Of a stretch of 64,000 nt of DNA, positions 61,311-64,000 are shown piece after piece. The notes below the pieces were generated by a model that ran no database searches, was not told where the DNA came from, and saw nothing but the letters and a program-made list of their open reading frames with translations. The number at the start of each line of letters is the position of its first letter. Within the stretch, counting starts at the first letter, position 1. This stretch comes from Cornus controversa. Its lineage: Eukaryota; Streptophyta; Magnoliopsida; Cornales; Cornaceae. The stretch covers positions 31,432,001 through 31,496,000 of the forward strand of contig CM048845.1 in NCBI GenBank assembly GCA_026545225.1, in the 5' to 3' direction. A program made the position numbers and the translations under genes.

Positions 61311-62219
61311 TCCCATTTATGATCTAAATTCTACCCTAGGTCGTTAGATTGTAAAGTAAGAAAAAGAGAAAACTCTAAACCATAACATAGCAGCAGTTAC
61401 TCTCCATAGCAAAACATCATTGTCAACCCCTCTATACGACTACTGGCTTGACTTTAACGATGACAATAAGGTTAGATTTCTCTTCTGTCTCCATTCTCTA
61501 AAGTTTCTCAATGTTGTTAATGTATATTGTATACTTGTTGGGTCAATTTCTAATAATGCAAGTGCTTTAATTGATTAGGGTTTGTTCCATTATTTGTAGT
61601 TGAATTTCAAGCTTCTGCTAAATAAGATCATAGTTAGAGAGCTTGCACAATTTATGTAAACATTTAGAGAGGGATGTTAGTGTCTATGAAATACTTGTTA
61701 GGTCAATTGTTAATGTTAAACCACAACTACTTTAAAAGCTTAAGGTGTTAGAGATGGGTGTAAATTGAATATTATTTAAACCTCTAACACACCCCCATCA
61801 AGTACGACTTTGATACCAGAACCTAGAACCTATTGTTGAGAAGGCTCTGACACCATGTTAAACACCAACTACTCCATCCAGTACCTATTGCTTAAGCTTT
61901 TAGAGTAGTTTGTGTTTTAACATTTAATAATACAAATTGTAGCTAGGTGATAGTCGTTCAATTGATCAATGGTCTGTTTTATTATTTGTAGTTGAAATTC
62001 AAGCTTATGCTAATTAAGACCATAATTGGAGAGAGCTATGTTAGAAACTGTTGTAGATTTTCTGTTAGATAAAATGTTACAGTTGATAAACTCTGACAAT
62101 GAATTAAATCTCAAGGCATATTAGGAAAAGTCATTGAGAAGGAACAAATCGAATATTTTTATGAGGAGATGCAATTCCTACTAAAAATTGGAAATGTTAG
62201 TCATATGACATAAGATATT
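61311..62219. mobile_element. Copia (Ale-like) LTR debris with hairpin
   Basis: GCTCTGACACCATGTTAA (about 61,844-61,861) is the reverse of an AACATGGTGTCAGAGC LTR-PBS border. TGTTAAACCACAACTAC (61,711 onward) and its inverted counterpart ending GTTTTAACA (about 61,920) form a large inverted repeat. A direct repeat links 61,560-61,640 and 61,950-62,030 (TTATTTGTAGTTGAA.TTCAAGCTT). No coding sequence; old. Confidence 0.45.
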
Positions 62220-64000
62220 ATGGATTGGTTCATACTCAATGTTATCTTGCAGAGAGATGGAAATATTACTGATGATTTTCCTCTCTACATGACTTTTTCC
62301 AAAAGTATTGTCCCCTTGGCTTGGGAAATTTTTGACTATTTTAAACCTTCAATGACTAATATTACTTATATCAAGGACTACAAGAGAGAGATGATGGATA
62401 TTCTCTCATGGGTTGAATCTTACATAGTTGAAAAAATTCATCTATATCTCTATGGTGGTGTATAAGAGATCAATTTTATTATATCTATTATCGAAGAAGT
62501 GATGGAGATTTAGGAGAAGAGCTCTAGTCTTAGATGGTTTGAGTTGCCTTGCAAAGTTAATTGCCTCAATGGTTTGTACCATAAGGTGCATTTTTTAGGC
62601 TGAGATGTTTTACCATGCTGAGATAATTCGTAATTGCTTTGCCTGTGCCAGAGAAGATTTCAATCCTATTGAGACAGAAGTGATGGATTGTTGGAAGGGA
62701 TTGAGGTTCACCTTTTTTTTATCTAGAGACTATTATCTCTGCTTCAAAAGGCTCAAAGAGATGGTCGATGTAGCTAAGAAAATTTGTCATGCATTACCCG
62801 GTGTCACAAAAGAGATCAAGCTTATCAAGACAAAGGTGATAAAGATATTTTAGAGGGGATTGAGAATTCTCTCATGACTCGTGAATTATGTCACTTCCAT
62901 AGTTTGTCCAAAGAGATGCTTGACCTTGCTGAGAAAAAATTTCATAGCTTTGATGATTAAGTTCACCACCACATAGGTCTTGAAGATTAACCAGAAGGGA
63001 TTGAATCTCTCGTGGCTTGAGGCTCTTATAGCAGATCAGTTCCATCAAGGGTTTGGTATTATCACAAAAGAGATTGAATCTACTAAGAGAGGAGAGAAGT
63101 GATGCAAATTTATAAGAAGAAGATATATGGCATTGGCATTTCACAAGTTAGAAAGTCTACCCATGGAGCTTTGTCAAAACCCACTAGCTCCACCGTCAAG
63201 GAACAGAAATCTTAATGGGCTTTGATGATGAAACAATTAACAATGGTATTAGAGTTGCTTACTAAAGAACATTTAATACCCCGCTCCAACACATGATATG
63301 ATATTGTCCGCTTTGAGCCTGAGCTCGCATGATTTTACTCTTGGTTTTTATCCCAAAAAGCCTCATACCATTTGAAGAGAACACACTACATATAAGCACA
63401 TCCCCTTCTCCACACCTAGCGATGTGGGATTGAACAATCCTAACATGCTCCGGTAGCAATCCTGACATGCCTTGGCAATTACCCGTGGTATGATATTGTC
63501 CGCTTTGGGCCTAAGCCTGCACGGTTTTGCTCTTGGATTTTACCCCAAAAAGCCTCATACCATTTGAAGAGAACACACTACATATAAGCACATCTAGGCG
63601 ATATGGGATTGAGCAATCCTGACATGCTCCGGCAATCCATCCCGTGGGTGACTACAGAACATGCAAAGACACTAAAAGTTATACCAATCATTAGGATGCC
63701 AGGACTTGATAAAACTACTTTGGCAATGGAAGTTTACAATGATCCTCTCATTCACTATCACTTTCATATTCGTGTGTGGACTTGTATATCTCAAGTGTAC
63801 GAGAGAAGAGAATTGTTGCTTAACATTTGAATTCTACAGCTATCTAGCTTAAAGGTAAAATTAACTAAAGGAATGACTAAGAATTAAGTGAAGGACTATA
63901 TAAAAGTCTAAAAGGTAAGAAATATCTCATTGTTGTAGATGATGTATGAGAGTTTAGGATTTGGAGTGGTTTGAAAAGATATTTTCAGATGGAGAATTAT
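62220..64000 (+). pseudogene. R1-like NLR (NB-ARC) resistance protein, partial and decayed
   Basis: From about 63,110 the text reads YGIGISQVRKSTHGALSKP, the linker seen before NB-ARC in R1-like NLRs, then a GFDDE motif. After the TRIM array come LKVIPIIRMPGLDKTTLAME (P-loop; consensus GMPGLGKTTLA, here Gly to Asp), YNDPLIHYHFHIRVWTCISQ (RNBS-A) and, near 63,920, KYLIVVDDV (kinase 2). Earlier open segments (62220-62465, 62605-62853, the latter ending EIKLIKTKVIKIF) are probably the N-terminal coiled-coil part, less certainly. NLRs bind nucleotide and signal immunity in the cytoplasm. Stops, frame changes, the altered P-loop and the insertion indicate a pseudogene. The gene continues past 64,000, so ARC2 and LRR are not visible. 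Confidence 0.75.
63272..63656 (-). mobile_element. TRIM array, two LTR units, 5-bp TSD, inside the NLR
   Basis: Two minus-strand LTR units (63272 to about 63486, and about 63487-63656) abut with no recognisable internal region. GAACA at 63267-63271 and 63657-63661 is a perfect target duplication. The LTR text (GGATTGAGCAATCCTGACATG on the plus strand) places it with the 22,771-23,254 subfamily. It lies antisense to the NLR, between the linker and the P-loop. Confidence 0.88.

Overview
This is AT-rich plant nuclear DNA. It holds no complete host gene. The repeat content points to a flowering plant: Athila, Tat and Tekay gypsy elements, Sirevirus copia elements, TRIMs, and hAT-, CACTA- and PIF-like DNA elements. 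An R1-like NLR fragment at the right edge suggests a eudicot, perhaps an asterid. No tRNA, rRNA, CRISPR or bacterial-type feature was seen.

Layout. 1-3.3 kb: unrecognised sequence, then a non-coding Athila/Tat-type gypsy remnant. 3.3-9.1 kb: a decayed LRR-protein locus split by a hAT-like MITE and a TRIM LTR piece, a 370-bp tandem duplication, and a second copy of the LRR-flanking sequence carrying a hAT MITE with a readable empty site. 9.1-14.6 kb: mostly unassigned, with one TRIM and a CACTA-like end. 14,581-22,231: a structurally complete but non-autonomous Sirevirus-type element on the minus strand (matching 1,190-bp LTRs, 5-bp target duplication, gag, and an extra 3' ORF region). 22.5-23.7 kb: a Myb/SANT-like pseudogene interrupted by a TRIM array. 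24-30.4 kb: nested MITEs and a PIF/Harbinger transposase remnant. 30.4-61.3 kb: broken retroelements next to or inside one another, in both orientations. 61.4-64 kb: copia LTR debris and an NLR pseudogene, split by another TRIM array and running off the window.

Three observations stand out. (1) A TRIM family with a 35-73-bp internal region is present as four multi-LTR units, each bounded by a perfect 5-bp target duplication; two of them lie inside host genes. (2) Palindromic motifs recur at about two helical turns (17-22 bp) in Sirevirus LTRs, in Athila- and Tekay-like LTR regions, and (as longer palindromes) upstream of an extra ORF-like region. (3) The non-autonomous Sirevirus carries an extra 3' ORF region whose leader repeats the paired palindromes of its own LTR.

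Gene interplay is limited: the host loci (LRR protein, Myb/SANT-like, NLR) are all decayed, and the rest is transposable-element biology. Retroelements and TRIMs are described as fossils, by family, extent and parts only.
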